Shown here piece after piece: positions 14,575 through 23,338 of a DNA stretch of 34,312 nt (within the stretch, counting starts at the first letter, position 1; the number at the start of each line of letters is the position of its first letter). The translations under genes and the position numbers were made by a program. The notes under the pieces were generated by a model. It saw only the letters and a list, made by a program, of their open reading frames with translations, was not told the DNA's origin and searched no databases. The stretch covers positions 1-34,312 of the forward strand of contig JAIBAC010000014.1 in the NCBI GenBank assembly GCA_019695375.1, given 5' to 3'. The DNA is from Acidimicrobiia bacterium (GTDB lineage: Bacteria > Actinomycetota > Acidimicrobiia > UBA2766).

Positions 14575-16713
14575 GTGCAGACCGTCGCACTCGATCACGG
14601 CTGGCGCGTGCGCGAGCGGACCGACGACCTCGCCACTACCTACTGGCGCAGCGACCTCGACGACTCCGACTGGGCGGACACGGTCGTGCCGGGTCAGTGG
14701 GCGACAACCCCCGGCATCGCTCCCGGAGGTGGGCCCAAGGCGTACCGGCTCGGCTTCTCGCTGCCGCCCATCGGCCGCGACCGGCGCGCCCGCGTTCGCG
14801 CGCGAGGCGTCTTCTACTACGCCCACTACTGGCTCGACGACGCCTACCTCGGTGACCGCCACGGCTACTTCCTCCCCCACGAGGTCGATGCGACCGCGGC
14901 GCTGCGCGCAAGCGGCGACCACGTGCTCGCGATCGAGGTCGAGTGCCCCACCCAGACCGACAGGACCGCGAAGACGATCGTCACGGGCGTGTTCAGCCAC
15001 TGGGACGCCATCGACCCCGAGTTCAATCCTGGCGGGATCTGGCAGCCCGTCGACGTCGTGGTCACCGGCCCGGCATACCTCGCGTACACGACGGTGCAGT
15101 GCCGGAAGGTCTCACCGGCGGCAGCGCGTCTGGCCGTCCGCATCGGCATCGACAGCGACGCCGAGCGGCGCTGCCGCGTCGAGCTGACACTCCGCGAGGC
15201 CGGCAGCGGCGACGTCGCCGACGCCAGGACCCAAGAGGTCGATCTCGTCGAGGGCGTCACCGGCGTCGAGCTCGCACTGGCGGTGTCGCAGCCTCGACTC
15301 TGGTGGCCCCACAAGCTGGGCGACCAACCCCTCTACGTCCTCGAGGCGACCCTCACCGGCCTCGACGGTGAGCAGTGGGACCGCGCCGAGCGCACGACGG
15401 GGTTGCGCGAGCTCACCGTCGACGACTGGACGTTCAGCGTCAACGGGGAGCGCATGTTCGTTCGCGGCGCCAACCACGCCCCCACGCGCATGGCCCTCGT
15501 GGACGCATCCGCCGAGGCCAGCCTCGCCGACGTGCGCCTCGCCAAGGACGCGAACCTCGACCTGCTCCGCGTGCACGCCCATGTCGCGCAGGACCACCTC
15601 TACGACGCGGCCGACCGCGAGGGCCTGCTGCTGTGGCAGGACTTCCCGCTGCAGTGGGGCTACTCGCGCCGGATCAGGAAGGACGCCGTCGCGCAGGCGC
15701 GCGAGCTCGTGCGGACCCGCGGGCATCACCCCAGCATCGCCCTGTGGTGCTGCCACAACGAACCGCTCGCTGTCGAGATAACCGACGTCGCCGAGATGTC
15801 AGGCTGGCAGGCCGCACGCGCGGCAGCCTCGTTGCTGGCGCCGTCGTGGAACAAGAACCGGCTCGACCCGGCGCTGCGGCGCGCGTTCGAGGACGAGGAC
15901 CCGACCCGCTTCTGCGACGAGAAGAGCGGTGAGCTGCCGTCACCGTGGAGCGGCGGCACCGACACGCACATGTACTGCGGCTGGTACGTCGGTGAGATGC
16001 GCCACTTCGGGCGGCTGGCCGGCTCGTTCCCCGCGCTGACCCGCTTCGTCTCCGAGTTCGGTGCCCAAGCCCTGCCCCGCACGGAACTGCTCGAGGCGAT
16101 GGGCTGCGGGCAGTGGCCGGACATCGACTGGGACCTGCTCAGCGAACGCCACAGCGCGCAGCCGTCGCTGCTGCACCGCTACGTGGACCCCGACGACCAC
16201 GGCGACCTCGCGTCGTACGTCGACGCGACGCAGAGGTACCAAGGTGAGCTGCTCAAGTACCACATCGAGCTGCTGCGCAGATCGAAGTACGCCCCCACGG
16301 GCGGCTTCGCACTGTTCCAGTTCGCCGACGCCTACCCCGCGGTGACGTGGTCGATCCTCGACGCCGACCGCGAGCCGAAGCTCGGCTACAGGTACGTCCG
16401 CGACGCCTGCGCCGACGTGATCGTCTGCGCGCAGTGGCCGGCCGCGACCTACGCACCCGGCGAGCAGGTGGCACTCGACCTGTACGTGGTGTCGGACCTG
16501 CGCCGGCCGCTGCACGACCTGGAGCTCGAGGCCAGCCTCGGCGCGTCCACGCACAGGTACCGTGGCGAGGTCGACGCAGACTCCACCGCCCACGCGGGCC
16601 GGTTCACGGCTCCCGCACCACCGGCACCGGGCACGTACCGGCTCGAACTCTCCCTCTGCGACTCCGGCGGCAGCGCGCTCGCCACCAACAGCTACGACGT
16701 CGAAGTCGGCTGA
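14575..16713 (+). CDS. Glycoside hydrolase family 2 protein (beta-mannosidase-like)
   Basis: 712 aa. GH2 enzymes remove terminal beta-linked sugars with retention. Domain order seen: N-terminal sugar-binding jelly roll (including VFYYAHYWLDDAYLGDRHGYF), an Ig-like sandwich, a TIM barrel starting near VNGERMFVRGANHAP, and a C-terminal beta domain. The acid/base Glu is E396 (CHNEP) and the likely nucleophile is E494 (FVSEFGAQ); both are present. NGERMFVRGANHAP and FPLQWGY favour mannosidase or a related exo-enzyme over LacZ, but the sugar is not proven. There is no signal peptide, so it acts in the cytoplasm on imported oligosaccharides or glycoconjugates. GTG start without ribosome site but with a -10 box six bases upstream; longer upstream starts run through the repeat and are rejected. 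Confidence 0.9.
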   Translation: MQTVALDHGWRVRERTDDLATTYWRSDLDDSDWADTVVPGQWATTPGIAPGGGPKAYRLGFSLPPIGRDRRARVRARGVFYYAHYWLDDAYLGDRHGYFLPHEVDATAALRASGDHVLAIEVECPTQTDRTAKTIVTGVFSHWDAIDPEFNPGGIWQPVDVVVTGPAYLAYTTVQCRKVSPAAARLAVRIGIDSDAERRCRVELTLREAGSGDVADARTQEVDLVEGVTGVELALAVSQPRLWWPHKLGDQPLYVLEATLTGLDGEQWDRAERTTGLRELTVDDWTFSVNGERMFVRGANHAPTRMALVDASAEASLADVRLAKDANLDLLRVHAHVAQDHLYDAADREGLLLWQDFPLQWGYSRRIRKDAVAQARELVRTRGHHPSIALWCCHNEPLAVEITDVAEMSGWQAARAAASLLAPSWNKNRLDPALRRAFEDEDPTRFCDEKSGELPSPWSGGTDTHMYCGWYVGEMRHFGRLAGSFPALTRFVSEFGAQALPRTELLEAMGCGQWPDIDWDLLSERHSAQPSLLHRYVDPDDHGDLASYVDATQRYQGELLKYHIELLRRSKYAPTGGFALFQFADAYPAVTWSILDADREPKLGYRYVRDACADVIVCAQWPAATYAPGEQVALDLYVVSDLRRPLHDLELEASLGASTHRYRGEVDADSTAHAGRFTAPAPPAPGTYRLELSLCDSGGSALATNSYDVEVG

Positions 16714-16785
16714 ATCCCTGGAATTCCTCAAGTCGGACGCCGCACGCGCCGATCCTTGGATGGGCGTGGTGCGTCGGAGGCTTGA

Positions 16786-18333
16786 TTGCGATCCCCGCTG
16801 AACAGCTTGTTGAACCTCGTCGGCGAGACGCTCACGCGCGCCGCCGGGGCGGCGGAGGCACCGCAAGAGGAGACCTGCCCGCCAGGCGACCGGCGCGCGC
16901 AGGCGTTCGCACGGCTCGGGTCGCTGCCGCTCGACCTGCCCACCCTCACCGACGTCATCGTGTCTTCGGTCCGGCGGCTCGTGCCGTGTGACCAGGTGGA
17001 GCTCCTCCTCGTCGAGGACGACACGTTCGCGACGGTGGAAGGCGGTCCACGCGGACGCGTGGGCGAGGTCGCAGCGCTGACGCGGGCCGTGTCGCGAGGC
17101 ACCGCGGCGCGCTCGCGGCCGGCCACACGCACCGAACACAGCCACTTCGGCGAGCGGGTCCGCACCGTGACCTACGTCCCGGTCGGCTCACGCGGCAACG
17201 TCGCCGCCGCGCTCGCGTTGTGCTGGCGTTCTCCGCGCCTCGCGGCGGCAAGCCAGCTCGAGCCCGTCGAGGACTACTGCGCGGCTGTCGCGCCGGCCCT
17301 CGCTGCTGCACGGGTGCACCAGCGTGCCCTCGTCGCCGAAGCCGACGCGATGACCCTCGTCGACGCCGTCAGCGCCCTGGCACGCACCCACACGGTCGAG
17401 TCCGTGGCGGAGACGACTTGCCTTTACGCGCGCCGCGTAGCGCATTCGCGCCGCGCCCGCTTCGCGGTCGTCGAGGGCGACGACCTCGTGATCGTGGCGG
17501 CAAACCCCGACAGCCGCCATCCCGCGCACATGAACGACACTTCGACGCCGTTGATGGCCGAGGCGGCCGAGACCGGTGCCTGCGTCGAGGACGCGACGCC
17601 GTCGCGTCAGTCGTTGAACCTGCCCATGACGCTGGACGGAGCCGTGCTGGGCGTGGTGCAGTTCGACTTCTCCCCTGGCGCCGGCGGGATCCCCGAGCGC
17701 ACCCGCAGCCTGTGCGAGGCGGTCGTCGCGCATGCCGGCGTGGCGCTCGCGCGGGCGCACCGCACGAACGAGCTCTCGTACCTCGCGACGACCGACCCGC
17801 TCACCGGCCTCGCCAACAGGCGCCGCCTCGACTCGGACCTCGTGCGCGAGATATCGCGATCGGACCGCGGCGGTGAGCCGCTCGCGGTGGCGATGATCGA
17901 CATCGACCACTTCAAGGCCTACAACGACGAGCACGGTCACCTCGAGGGAGACCTGCTCCTCGCCACCTTCAGCCGCTACCTGGGAGCGCAGGTGCGGGCG
18001 ATGGACGCCGTCGGCCGTTACGGCGGTGAGGAGTTCCTGCTGCTGCTGCCGAACACGACCGCGCGGGAAGCCGAGGCGGTGGCAGTCCGGCTGCTGCGCG
18101 CGTGGCGCTCGGACTCACCGGCGACGTTCAGCGTCGGGGTCGCCCAGTGGGATGCGGGCGAGTCTCCCGAAGCCCTCATCGCGCGAGCCGACGCCGCCTT
18201 GTACGAGGCCAAGGCCGCGGGACGCGACCGCGTCCGCGTCGCTCCCGGGGCAAGTGGTGAGTCGGCACGGCCCGACGACGGCGCCGCCCGCGTCGTCGCC
18301 CTCCACGACCCCCAGCGCCGTCGCGGCGCCTGA
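16786..18333 (+). CDS. GAF-GGDEF diguanylate cyclase
   Basis: 515 aa. Makes the second messenger c-di-GMP from two GTP. The TTG start is supported by GGAGG at 16776-16780 with five bases of spacing and by an in-frame TGA directly upstream. N-terminal half: one or two GAF-like sensor regions (about 45-180 and 195-335). C-terminal: GGDEF domain starting at TTDPLTGLANRRRL, with DIDHFKAYND and the active-site motif GGEEF at 413-417. RAMD at 404-407, five residues before it, is the RxxD inhibitory site, so product feedback is expected. No transmembrane segment, hence a cytoplasmic sensor; the ligand is unknown. No EAL/HD-GYP partner is in the window. Confidence 0.92.
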   Translation: MRSPLNSLLNLVGETLTRAAGAAEAPQEETCPPGDRRAQAFARLGSLPLDLPTLTDVIVSSVRRLVPCDQVELLLVEDDTFATVEGGPRGRVGEVAALTRAVSRGTAARSRPATRTEHSHFGERVRTVTYVPVGSRGNVAAALALCWRSPRLAAASQLEPVEDYCAAVAPALAAARVHQRALVAEADAMTLVDAVSALARTHTVESVAETTCLYARRVAHSRRARFAVVEGDDLVIVAANPDSRHPAHMNDTSTPLMAEAAETGACVEDATPSRQSLNLPMTLDGAVLGVVQFDFSPGAGGIPERTRSLCEAVVAHAGVALARAHRTNELSYLATTDPLTGLANRRRLDSDLVREISRSDRGGEPLAVAMIDIDHFKAYNDEHGHLEGDLLLATFSRYLGAQVRAMDAVGRYGGEEFLLLLPNTTAREAEAVAVRLLRAWRSDSPATFSVGVAQWDAGESPEALIARADAALYEAKAAGRDRVRVAPGASGESARPDDGAARVVALHDPQRRRGA

Positions 18334-18407
18334 AGGCCAGATCGCGCCGTCCGGGTGTGGTCTCTCGGACGCGCCCGCGGAACTTCGGCCGCCCCGCTCA
18401 GGCCAGG

Positions 18408-18413
18408 TACCCT
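18408..18413 (+). promoter_or_regulatory. -10 box of sdhAB (leaderless)
   Basis: TACCCT (TANNNT) ends seven bases before the sdhA ATG at 18421; no Shine-Dalgarno sequence lies between. This predicts a leaderless sdhA message. Confidence 0.5.
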
Positions 18414-18420
18414 CGCCGCC

Positions 18421-20163
18421 ATGGCGCACGTTCACACGTTCGACACGATCATCGTGGGTGCAGGCGGCGCGGGCCTGCGTGCGGCGATCGAGGTCGCCGG
18501 CCACGGCAAGACCGCCGTGATCAGCAAGCTGTACCCGACCCGGTCCCACACCGGCGCCGCCCAGGGCGGCGTCTGTGCCGCCCTCGCCAACGTCGAGGAG
18601 GACTCCTGGGAGTGGCACGCGTTCGACACGGTCAAGGGCGGCGACTTCCTCTCCGACCAGCCCGCCGTCGACGTGATGTGCCGCGAGGCGGCCGACTCGA
18701 TCATCGAGCTCGAGAACTTCGGCCTCCCGTTCAACCGCACACCGGAGGGACGCATCGACCAGCGCCGCTTCGGCGGCCACACCCGCAACCACGGCGAAGC
18801 CCCGGTCAAGCGGGCGTGCTACGCGGCCGACCGCACGGGCCACATGATCCTGCAGACGCTGTACCAGAAGTCGATCAAGGAGGGCGTGGAGTTCTTCAAC
18901 GAGTTCCACGTCCTCGACGTCCTCTTCGCCGACGGCGGTGAGTGCGCCGGTGTCGTCGCATACGAGCTCGCCACAGGCGAGCTGCACACGTTCCGCGCGA
19001 AGGCGACGGTGTTCGCCACCGGCGGCTTCGGCAAGATGTGGAAGATCTCGTCGAACGCGCACACGCTCACCGGCGACGGCCCCGGCGCCCTGTACCGGCG
19101 TGGGATCCCGATGCAGGACATGGAGTTCTTCCAGTTCCACCCGACCGGGATCTACAAGATCGGCATCCTCCTCTCGGAGGCCGCCCGCGGCGAGGGCGGG
19201 ATCCTGCGCAACTCCGAGAACGAGCGCTTCATGGAGCGGTACGCGCCGACGATCAAGGATCTCGCGCCCCGCGACATGGTGAGCCGCTCCATCTACCTCG
19301 AGGTGCGCGAGGGCCGCGGGATCGGCGCCGACAAGGACGGCGTCTACCTCGACCTCACCCACCTGCCGCCGGAGCAGATCGACGCCAAGCTCCCCGACAT
19401 CACCGACTTCGTGCGCACCTACCTCGGGGTCGAGCCGAAGACGGAGATGATCCCGATCCAGCCCACGGCCCACTACGCGATGGGCGGCATCCCCACCGAC
19501 GTCGACGGGCGCGTGCTGCGCGACGCGGGCGGCACCGTCGTACCCGGCCTGTACGCCGCCGGCGAGTGCGCGTGCGTGTCGGTCCACGGCGCCAACCGCC
19601 TCGGCACCAACTCGCTGCTCGACCTCGTCGTGTTCGGCCGGCGTGCCGGCAAGGCGGCCCGTGCGTTCGCGGCGGAGGCCGCTCTCGTGGATGTGCCGGA
19701 CGAACCAGAGGCTCGCACCGCGGAGATGCTCGCTTCGATCAAGGCGGGCAAGGGCGGCGAGAAGGTCGCCGCCATCCGCGACGACCTGCAGGTCGACATG
19801 CAGGAGCGCGCCGGCGTCTTCCGGACGGGCGAGCTCCTCGCGGGCATGCAGGAAAAGCTCGCCGAGCTGCACGAGCGCTACGCCGGCATCCAGATCGACG
19901 ACACGTCCGAGCGCTGGAACACCGACCTGATGGAGGCGGTAGAGCTCGGCTTCCTGTTGGACCTCGCGGACTGCGTCGTCGAGTCCGGCCTCAAGCGCAC
20001 CGAATCACGCGGAGCACACGCCCGCGACGACTTCCAGCAGCGCGACGACGCCAACTTCCTCAAACACACGCTCGCGTACAGGCCCGACTCGGGGCACGTG
20101 CCACGCCTCGAGTACAAGCCCGTCGAGCTGGGGCGCTACGAGCCGGTCGAACGCAAGTACTGA
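18421..20163 (+). CDS. sdhA: Succinate dehydrogenase flavoprotein subunit
   Basis: 580 aa, normal length. Oxidises succinate to fumarate. FAD-binding GAGGAG at 13-18; H43 in SHTGAAQGG is the predicted covalent FAD histidine; the substrate-site segment [20 protein letters not shown] is intact; the helical C-terminus carries the [13 protein letters not shown] motif. ATG chosen because it begins the Rossmann fold and has a -10 box seven bases upstream; the frame is open further up but without need. sdhB follows after 11 bases. Upstream is the diguanylate cyclase, not sdhC/sdhD. Confidence 0.96.
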   Translation: MAHVHTFDTIIVGAGGAGLRAAIEVAGHGKTAVISKLYPTRSHTGAAQGGVCAALANVEEDSWEWHAFDTVKGGDFLSDQPAVDVMCREAADSIIELENFGLPFNRTPEGRIDQRRFGGHTRNHGEAPVKRACYAADRTGHMILQTLYQKSIKEGVEFFNEFHVLDVLFADGGECAGVVAYELATGELHTFRAKATVFATGGFGKMWKISSNAHTLTGDGPGALYRRGIPMQDMEFFQFHPTGIYKIGILLSEAARGEGGILRNSENERFMERYAPTIKDLAPRDMVSRSIYLEVREGRGIGADKDGVYLDLTHLPPEQIDAKLPDITDFVRTYLGVEPKTEMIPIQPTAHYAMGGIPTDVDGRVLRDAGGTVVPGLYAAGECACVSVHGANRLGTNSLLDLVVFGRRAGKAARAFAAEAALVDVPDEPEARTAEMLASIKAGKGGEKVAAIRDDLQVDMQERAGVFRTGELLAGMQEKLAELHERYAGIQIDDTSERWNTDLMEAVELGFLLDLADCVVESGLKRTESRGAHARDDFQQRDDANFLKHTLAYRPDSGHVPRLEYKPVELGRYEPVERKY

Positions 20164-20174
20164 GGTCGCCGACG

Positions 20175-20879
20175 ATGAAGGTCACGCTCGAGATCCTGCG
20201 CTACGACCCGGCCACCGACAAGGCTCCCCACTGGGAGTCCTACGAGGCCGACGTCGATCCGATGGACCGCGTGCTCGACGCGCTTCACCACGTGAAGTGG
20301 TACACCGACGGCACGCTCGCGTTCCGGCGGTCTTGCGCGCATGCCGTCTGCGGTTCCGACGCGATGGTCATCAACGGCGAGAACCGCCTCGCGTGCCAGC
20401 TCCTCATAAAGGACGCATCACCGGAGAAGCCGATCAAGGTCGAGCCGATCCGCGGTCTCGCGGTCGAGAAGGACCTGATCGTCGACATGGAGCCGTTCTT
20501 CGACTCCTACAGGTCGATCCTGCCGTACCTGATGCACGACGGACCCGAGCCCGACAAGGAGATCTACCAGTCGCCCGAGGACCGCGAGCGCTTCGACGAC
20601 ACCACCAAGTGCATCCTCTGCGCCTGTTGCACGACCTCGTGCCCGATCTACTGGGGCTCGGGGTCATACGTCGGCCCGGCAGCGATCGTGAACGCACACC
20701 GGTTCATCTTCGACTCCCGCGACGACCACGCCGACGAGCGCCTCGCGATCCTGGCGGAGAAGTCCGGGGTGTTCCGCTGCCGCACCGCGTTCAACTGCAC
20801 CGAGGCCTGCCCGCGCGAGATCAAGGTCACCCAGGCCATCCAGGAAGTGAAGCGCGAGATCCTCTACCGGTCCCTGTAG
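20175..20879 (+). CDS. sdhB: Succinate dehydrogenase iron-sulfur subunit
   Basis: 234 aa. Carries electrons from FAD to the quinone site. 2Fe-2S ligands C54, C59, D62, C74 (Asp in third position, as in the E. coli enzyme); 4Fe-4S C146, C149, C152 and C212; 3Fe-4S C156, C202 and C208. All ligands are present. GAGG lies just after the sdhA stop, giving a weak ribosome site. No membrane-anchor gene follows: the next gene is on the opposite strand 20 bases later. Confidence 0.96.
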   Translation: MKVTLEILRYDPATDKAPHWESYEADVDPMDRVLDALHHVKWYTDGTLAFRRSCAHAVCGSDAMVINGENRLACQLLIKDASPEKPIKVEPIRGLAVEKDLIVDMEPFFDSYRSILPYLMHDGPEPDKEIYQSPEDRERFDDTTKCILCACCTTSCPIYWGSGSYVGPAAIVNAHRFIFDSRDDHADERLAILAEKSGVFRCRTAFNCTEACPREIKVTQAIQEVKREILYRSL

Positions 20880-20899
20880 GCCACCGCCCGGTCCCGCGT

Positions 20900-21514
20900 T
20901 CAGACGTACCGCTTCGCCCAACCACCTGTCACGAAGCTGACCTCGGGTGCCGACACGACCCCTGCTGACCGCATCCTCTCCTTGAACTCGTCGTCGGCGA
21001 GGAACGTCCGCAGCGTGTCGAACGACTCTGCCTGGTGGTACACGAGCGCCACGGTGGGATCGTCGATCGAGCGGGTCGCGGCCCCGCCGATGATCCCCAT
21101 GGTGCGCCGGAGGTCGGCGGCGGAGTCGTAGCCCTCGAGCCAGCGGTCGAAGTCGGCAACCTCGAGGTTGAGGAGGGAGGCCGGGAGCTCGCGATCCCAG
21201 ATGACCGCTTCGCGCACCTGGGTCATGAGCGTGACCTCGGGGGTACCGACGACGCCCGACTCCTCCATGCGCTCGCGCAGGCCGTCGGACGCGGCGAACG
21301 CCCGCGCGGCGTCGAGACTGGACACCGCCAAGTAGACGACGATGTCGTCGGGGTCGCCTTCGGCGCGGTTGATGTGGTGGCCGACGATGCCTGCTTCACG
21401 CCGCAGGTCCTCGTGCTCGTCGAAGTACCCCAGCCACCTGTCGAAGTCCGCAACCCGGATTCGGAAGACGATGGCGCCGGGCGGGAAAGGCTTGTTGGCG
21501 TCGTTGGCGACCAT
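20900..21514 (-). CDS. Protein with two tandem copies of one ~85-residue domain
   Basis: 204 aa. Two halves are clearly homologous: VADFDRWLGYFDEHEDLRRE ... SGVVGTPEVTLMTQ (about 20-100) and VADFDRWLEGYDSAADLRRT ... AGVVSAPEVSFVTG (about 118-197). Each half has a beta-alpha-beta-beta-alpha-beta feel compatible with a ferredoxin-like or dimeric alpha/beta-barrel fold, in which a duplication would mimic the usual homodimer; that fold call is inference. No catalytic motif is recognised. Soluble, no signal peptide. ATG at 21514, without strong ribosome site. May be co-transcribed with the Cys4 mini-protein and HAD genes upstream (44-base gap containing a small hairpin). Confidence 0.75.
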   Translation of the reverse strand: MVANDANKPFPPGAIVFRIRVADFDRWLGYFDEHEDLRREAGIVGHHINRAEGDPDDIVVYLAVSSLDAARAFAASDGLRERMEESGVVGTPEVTLMTQVREAVIWDRELPASLLNLEVADFDRWLEGYDSAADLRRTMGIIGGAATRSIDDPTVALVYHQAESFDTLRTFLADDEFKERMRSAGVVSAPEVSFVTGGWAKRYV

Positions 21515-21528
21515 CGTGTGGGAGTCTG

Positions 21529-21543
21529 AACCGGCAACCGGTT
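21529..21543 (-). other. Small inverted repeat between two minus-strand genes
   Basis: AACCGG-CAA-CCGGTT, a perfect six-base stem with a three-base loop, in the 44-base gap. Too short and without T-run to call a terminator; it could be an operator half-site pair. Confidence 0.25.
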
Positions 21544-21558
21544 TCGGTCAATCGCGCA

Positions 21559-21918
21559 CTATTCGCGCCCGAAGAGGCGCCCCCAGAAGCCACTGCCGGA
21601 GTCACGGCGCCGCGACTCGCGGACCTCCGCCTCCACTTGAGGCGCGATCTCGTCGACGAGCTGCTCGAGCTCCGCGAGGGTCGCCTGCGCCTCGGGTGTC
21701 GCTTCGAGCGCCTCCTGTGCGACCTCGTCGGCGTCGCGCACCTCCGGCGCCAGCGACCCGTAGACGAACCCGGCCGTCGACAGGAGCCGCTTCTCGAAGT
21801 AGATGCAGTTCGCGGGGCAGTCGTTTGGGGCATCCGGGGCGGCCCCGAGCGAGCAGCCCTCGACGGCCTCGACACCGTGCGCGGTGCGTCGGTAGTAGTG
21901 GCGGCAGTCGCGACGCAT
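21559..21918 (-). CDS. Small protein with four conserved-looking cysteines
   Basis: 119 aa. The ATG at 21918 shares one base with the HAD stop codon (TGATG), a classic re-initiation junction. Cysteines at 5, 22, 34 and 38 (DCRHYYRRT, EGCSLG, NDCPANC) lie in a 38-residue N-terminal part and could hold zinc or an Fe-S cluster. The rest is an acidic helix (residues about 55-100) and a short amphipathic end FWGRLFGRE that could touch a membrane or partner. No signal peptide. Family not recognised. Coupling suggests it is made in a fixed ratio with the hydrolase. Confidence 0.72.
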   Translation of the reverse strand: MRRDCRHYYRRTAHGVEAVEGCSLGAAPDAPNDCPANCIYFEKRLLSTAGFVYGSLAPEVRDADEVAQEALEATPEAQATLAELEQLVDEIAPQVEAEVRESRRRDSGSGFWGRLFGRE

Positions 21919-22592
21919 CACGGGCTGGTCGGTCCTCTCGAGCTGGACTGGTGTCCAGAGCCTATGCCGATCCCGAGCATGTCGAGCAGCTCAGCGATGG
22001 CTACTTCGTGGTCCTCGACGAGGATGCCTGCCAGACCGAGGCGCACGGCCGCGTCGACGTTGGTCACGCTGTCGTCGAGGAACACCGCCTCGTCGGGCGC
22101 GACCTCGAGCAGCTCGCAGGCATGGAGGTAGATCGCGGGCTCGGGTTTGCGCATCCCCACCTCGGAGGAGTCGACGACGGCGTCGAAGCCCGTTTCGGCG
22201 TCGATCATCGACCGCCACGAGTCCCCGAACTCGCGCACGTTGTTGGTGACGATCGCGGTCTTGTAGGCGCCGCGCAGGCCGCGCGCGGTCTCGAGCATCC
22301 CCTGATGGGGGCGGACGGAACCTGCGAACGCCTGCAGGAACGCCTGCAGCTCGATCGGGGTGCCGGCCTCCTCCGCGCGCTCAACGAGCCCGGACCAGAA
22401 CTCGGCGGTGGTCAGCTCACCACGCTCGAGGCGATGCCAGGGATGGGCGTTGTCGGTGGCGCCGTAGTCACCGATGAGCAACGTGCGCAGCGAGCCGCGC
22501 TGGTAGCCCATGGCCGCCTCGTAGTCGTAGATGCCGGCGAAGGGAGACGTCGTCAGCACCCCGGCGAAGTCGAACAGGATCGCGCGGAACAT
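21918..22592 (-). CDS. HAD-superfamily hydrolase
   Basis: 224 aa. Motif I is ILFDFAGVLT: the nucleophile Asp is present but the usual second Asp (DxD) is Ala, as in some epoxide-hydrolase/ACAD10-related HAD proteins. Motif II is AIVTNN, and motif III/IV is MRKPEPAIY...AVFLDDSVTNVDAA. Cap domain about 15-90. The frame is open back to 22640, but the ATG at 22592 puts the catalytic motif at the N-terminus as usual. Divergent from the tetR gene 50 bases away; downstream gene coupled by TGATG. Substrate unknown; phosphatase or dehalogenase-like activity possible. Confidence 0.85.
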   Translation of the reverse strand: MFRAILFDFAGVLTTSPFAGIYDYEAAMGYQRGSLRTLLIGDYGATDNAHPWHRLERGELTTAEFWSGLVERAEEAGTPIELQAFLQAFAGSVRPHQGMLETARGLRGAYKTAIVTNNVREFGDSWRSMIDAETGFDAVVDSSEVGMRKPEPAIYLHACELLEVAPDEAVFLDDSVTNVDAAVRLGLAGILVEDHEVAIAELLDMLGIGIGSGHQSSSRGPTSP

Positions 22593-22605
22593 GAGGCCGC
22601 CATTC

Positions 22606-22635
22606 TTGACGTGGCCGGGCCGGGATCGAAATCCT
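22606..22635 (+). promoter_or_regulatory. Candidate promoter of the tetR gene
   Basis: TTGACG (22606-22611), 18-base spacer, AATCCT (22630-22635), then seven bases to the ATG at 22643 with no ribosome site, so a leaderless message is implied. The -35 is good, the -10 weak. It lies in the 50-base divergent gap with the HAD gene, a natural place for autoregulation. Confidence 0.45.
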
Positions 22636-22642
22636 TCCACTC

Positions 22643-23260
22643 ATGCCCGTCGCCGACACCGAAGCACAGGTGCAAGAGGGCCGTACCCGCGACACGCGTG
22701 ACGCGATCCTCGAAGCAGCCCGGCACACCTTCCTGCACAAGGGCTTCCACCGCGCCACCGTCGACGACATCATGCGCAAGGCCAAGCTCGCCCACGGCAC
22801 GTTCTACCGGTACTTCCGCAACAAGCAGGAGGCCCTGTACGGGCTCGTGTCCGCCGCCATGTCCTCGATCGCGCTGCCGGAGCACGACTGGGACCGCGAG
22901 GACATGTTCGTCGCCGTCCGCGCCGATCTGGCCGCGTACTTCAGGCACTTCTGGGAGAACAGGGACCTGTGCGTGGTGTGGATGGAGGCCGCCATCTACG
23001 ACGAGAAGATCACGGTCGCCCGCGACAGGATCCGCCGGCCCTTCCTCGACCGCATCGAGGGCTCCATCCGGTGGGGGATCGGCGAGGGCATCATCCCGCC
23101 GATCGACGTCGCGGTCGCCACACGGGCGCTCGCCACGATGGGGGAGCACTTCACACTCGACTGGCTCGGCTCCGACGCTGCCGCGGTCGACATCGACGAC
23201 ATCGCGCACACGATGGCTCTCATCTGGTGCCGCGGGCTCGGCTTCCCCGTGCCGGCGTGA
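22643..23260 (+). CDS. TetR-family transcriptional regulator
   Basis: 205 aa. N-terminal TetR DNA-binding domain: TRDAILEAARHTFLHKGF, then the helix-turn-helix ATVDDIMRKAKLAHGTFYRYF (about 38-58) and NKQEALYGLV. The C-terminal ligand domain (about 75-205) is helical and not assignable to a ligand. It may regulate the divergent HAD operon, the downstream SCP2-like genes, or both; lipid-responsive TetRs beside lipid-binding genes are common in actinobacteria (general knowledge, not shown here). Confidence 0.92.
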   Translation: MPVADTEAQVQEGRTRDTRDAILEAARHTFLHKGFHRATVDDIMRKAKLAHGTFYRYFRNKQEALYGLVSAAMSSIALPEHDWDREDMFVAVRADLAAYFRHFWENRDLCVVWMEAAIYDEKITVARDRIRRPFLDRIEGSIRWGIGEGIIPPIDVAVATRALATMGEHFTLDWLGSDAAAVDIDDIAHTMALIWCRGLGFPVPA

Positions 23261-23310
23261 CAACCTTGCCCCTCGGACACGGCGCGCGCCAGACTCGGCC
23301 GCGCTGCACG

Positions 23311-23316
23311 TAACGT
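23311..23316 (+). promoter_or_regulatory. -10 box of the SCP2-like genes
   Basis: TAACGT, followed by a short leader with GGAG at 23327-23330 and eight bases to the ATG at 23339. Unlike sdhA or GH2 this gene therefore has a normal ribosome site. Confidence 0.4.
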
Positions 23317-23338
23317 CGACGAGCACGGAGCGACCCTC

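Noticed and set aside
13061-15187. 708-codon plus-strand open frame, and the 487-codon minus frame at 13537-15000
   Set aside because: Both are Arg/Pro/Ala-rich shadows of the AAA ATPase and GH2 genes caused by high GC; the translations show no domain and run through the palindromes.
18334-18420. Hidden sdhC/sdhD upstream of sdhA
   Set aside because: The gap is only 87 bases, too small for a membrane anchor.
18115-19872. 585-codon minus-strand open frame across sdhA
   Set aside because: Antisense shadow of sdhA, which has all flavoprotein motifs on the plus strand.
20335-20372. Damaged 2Fe-2S site in SdhB (Asp instead of Cys)
   Set aside because: Asp at this position is normal in E. coli-type SdhB.
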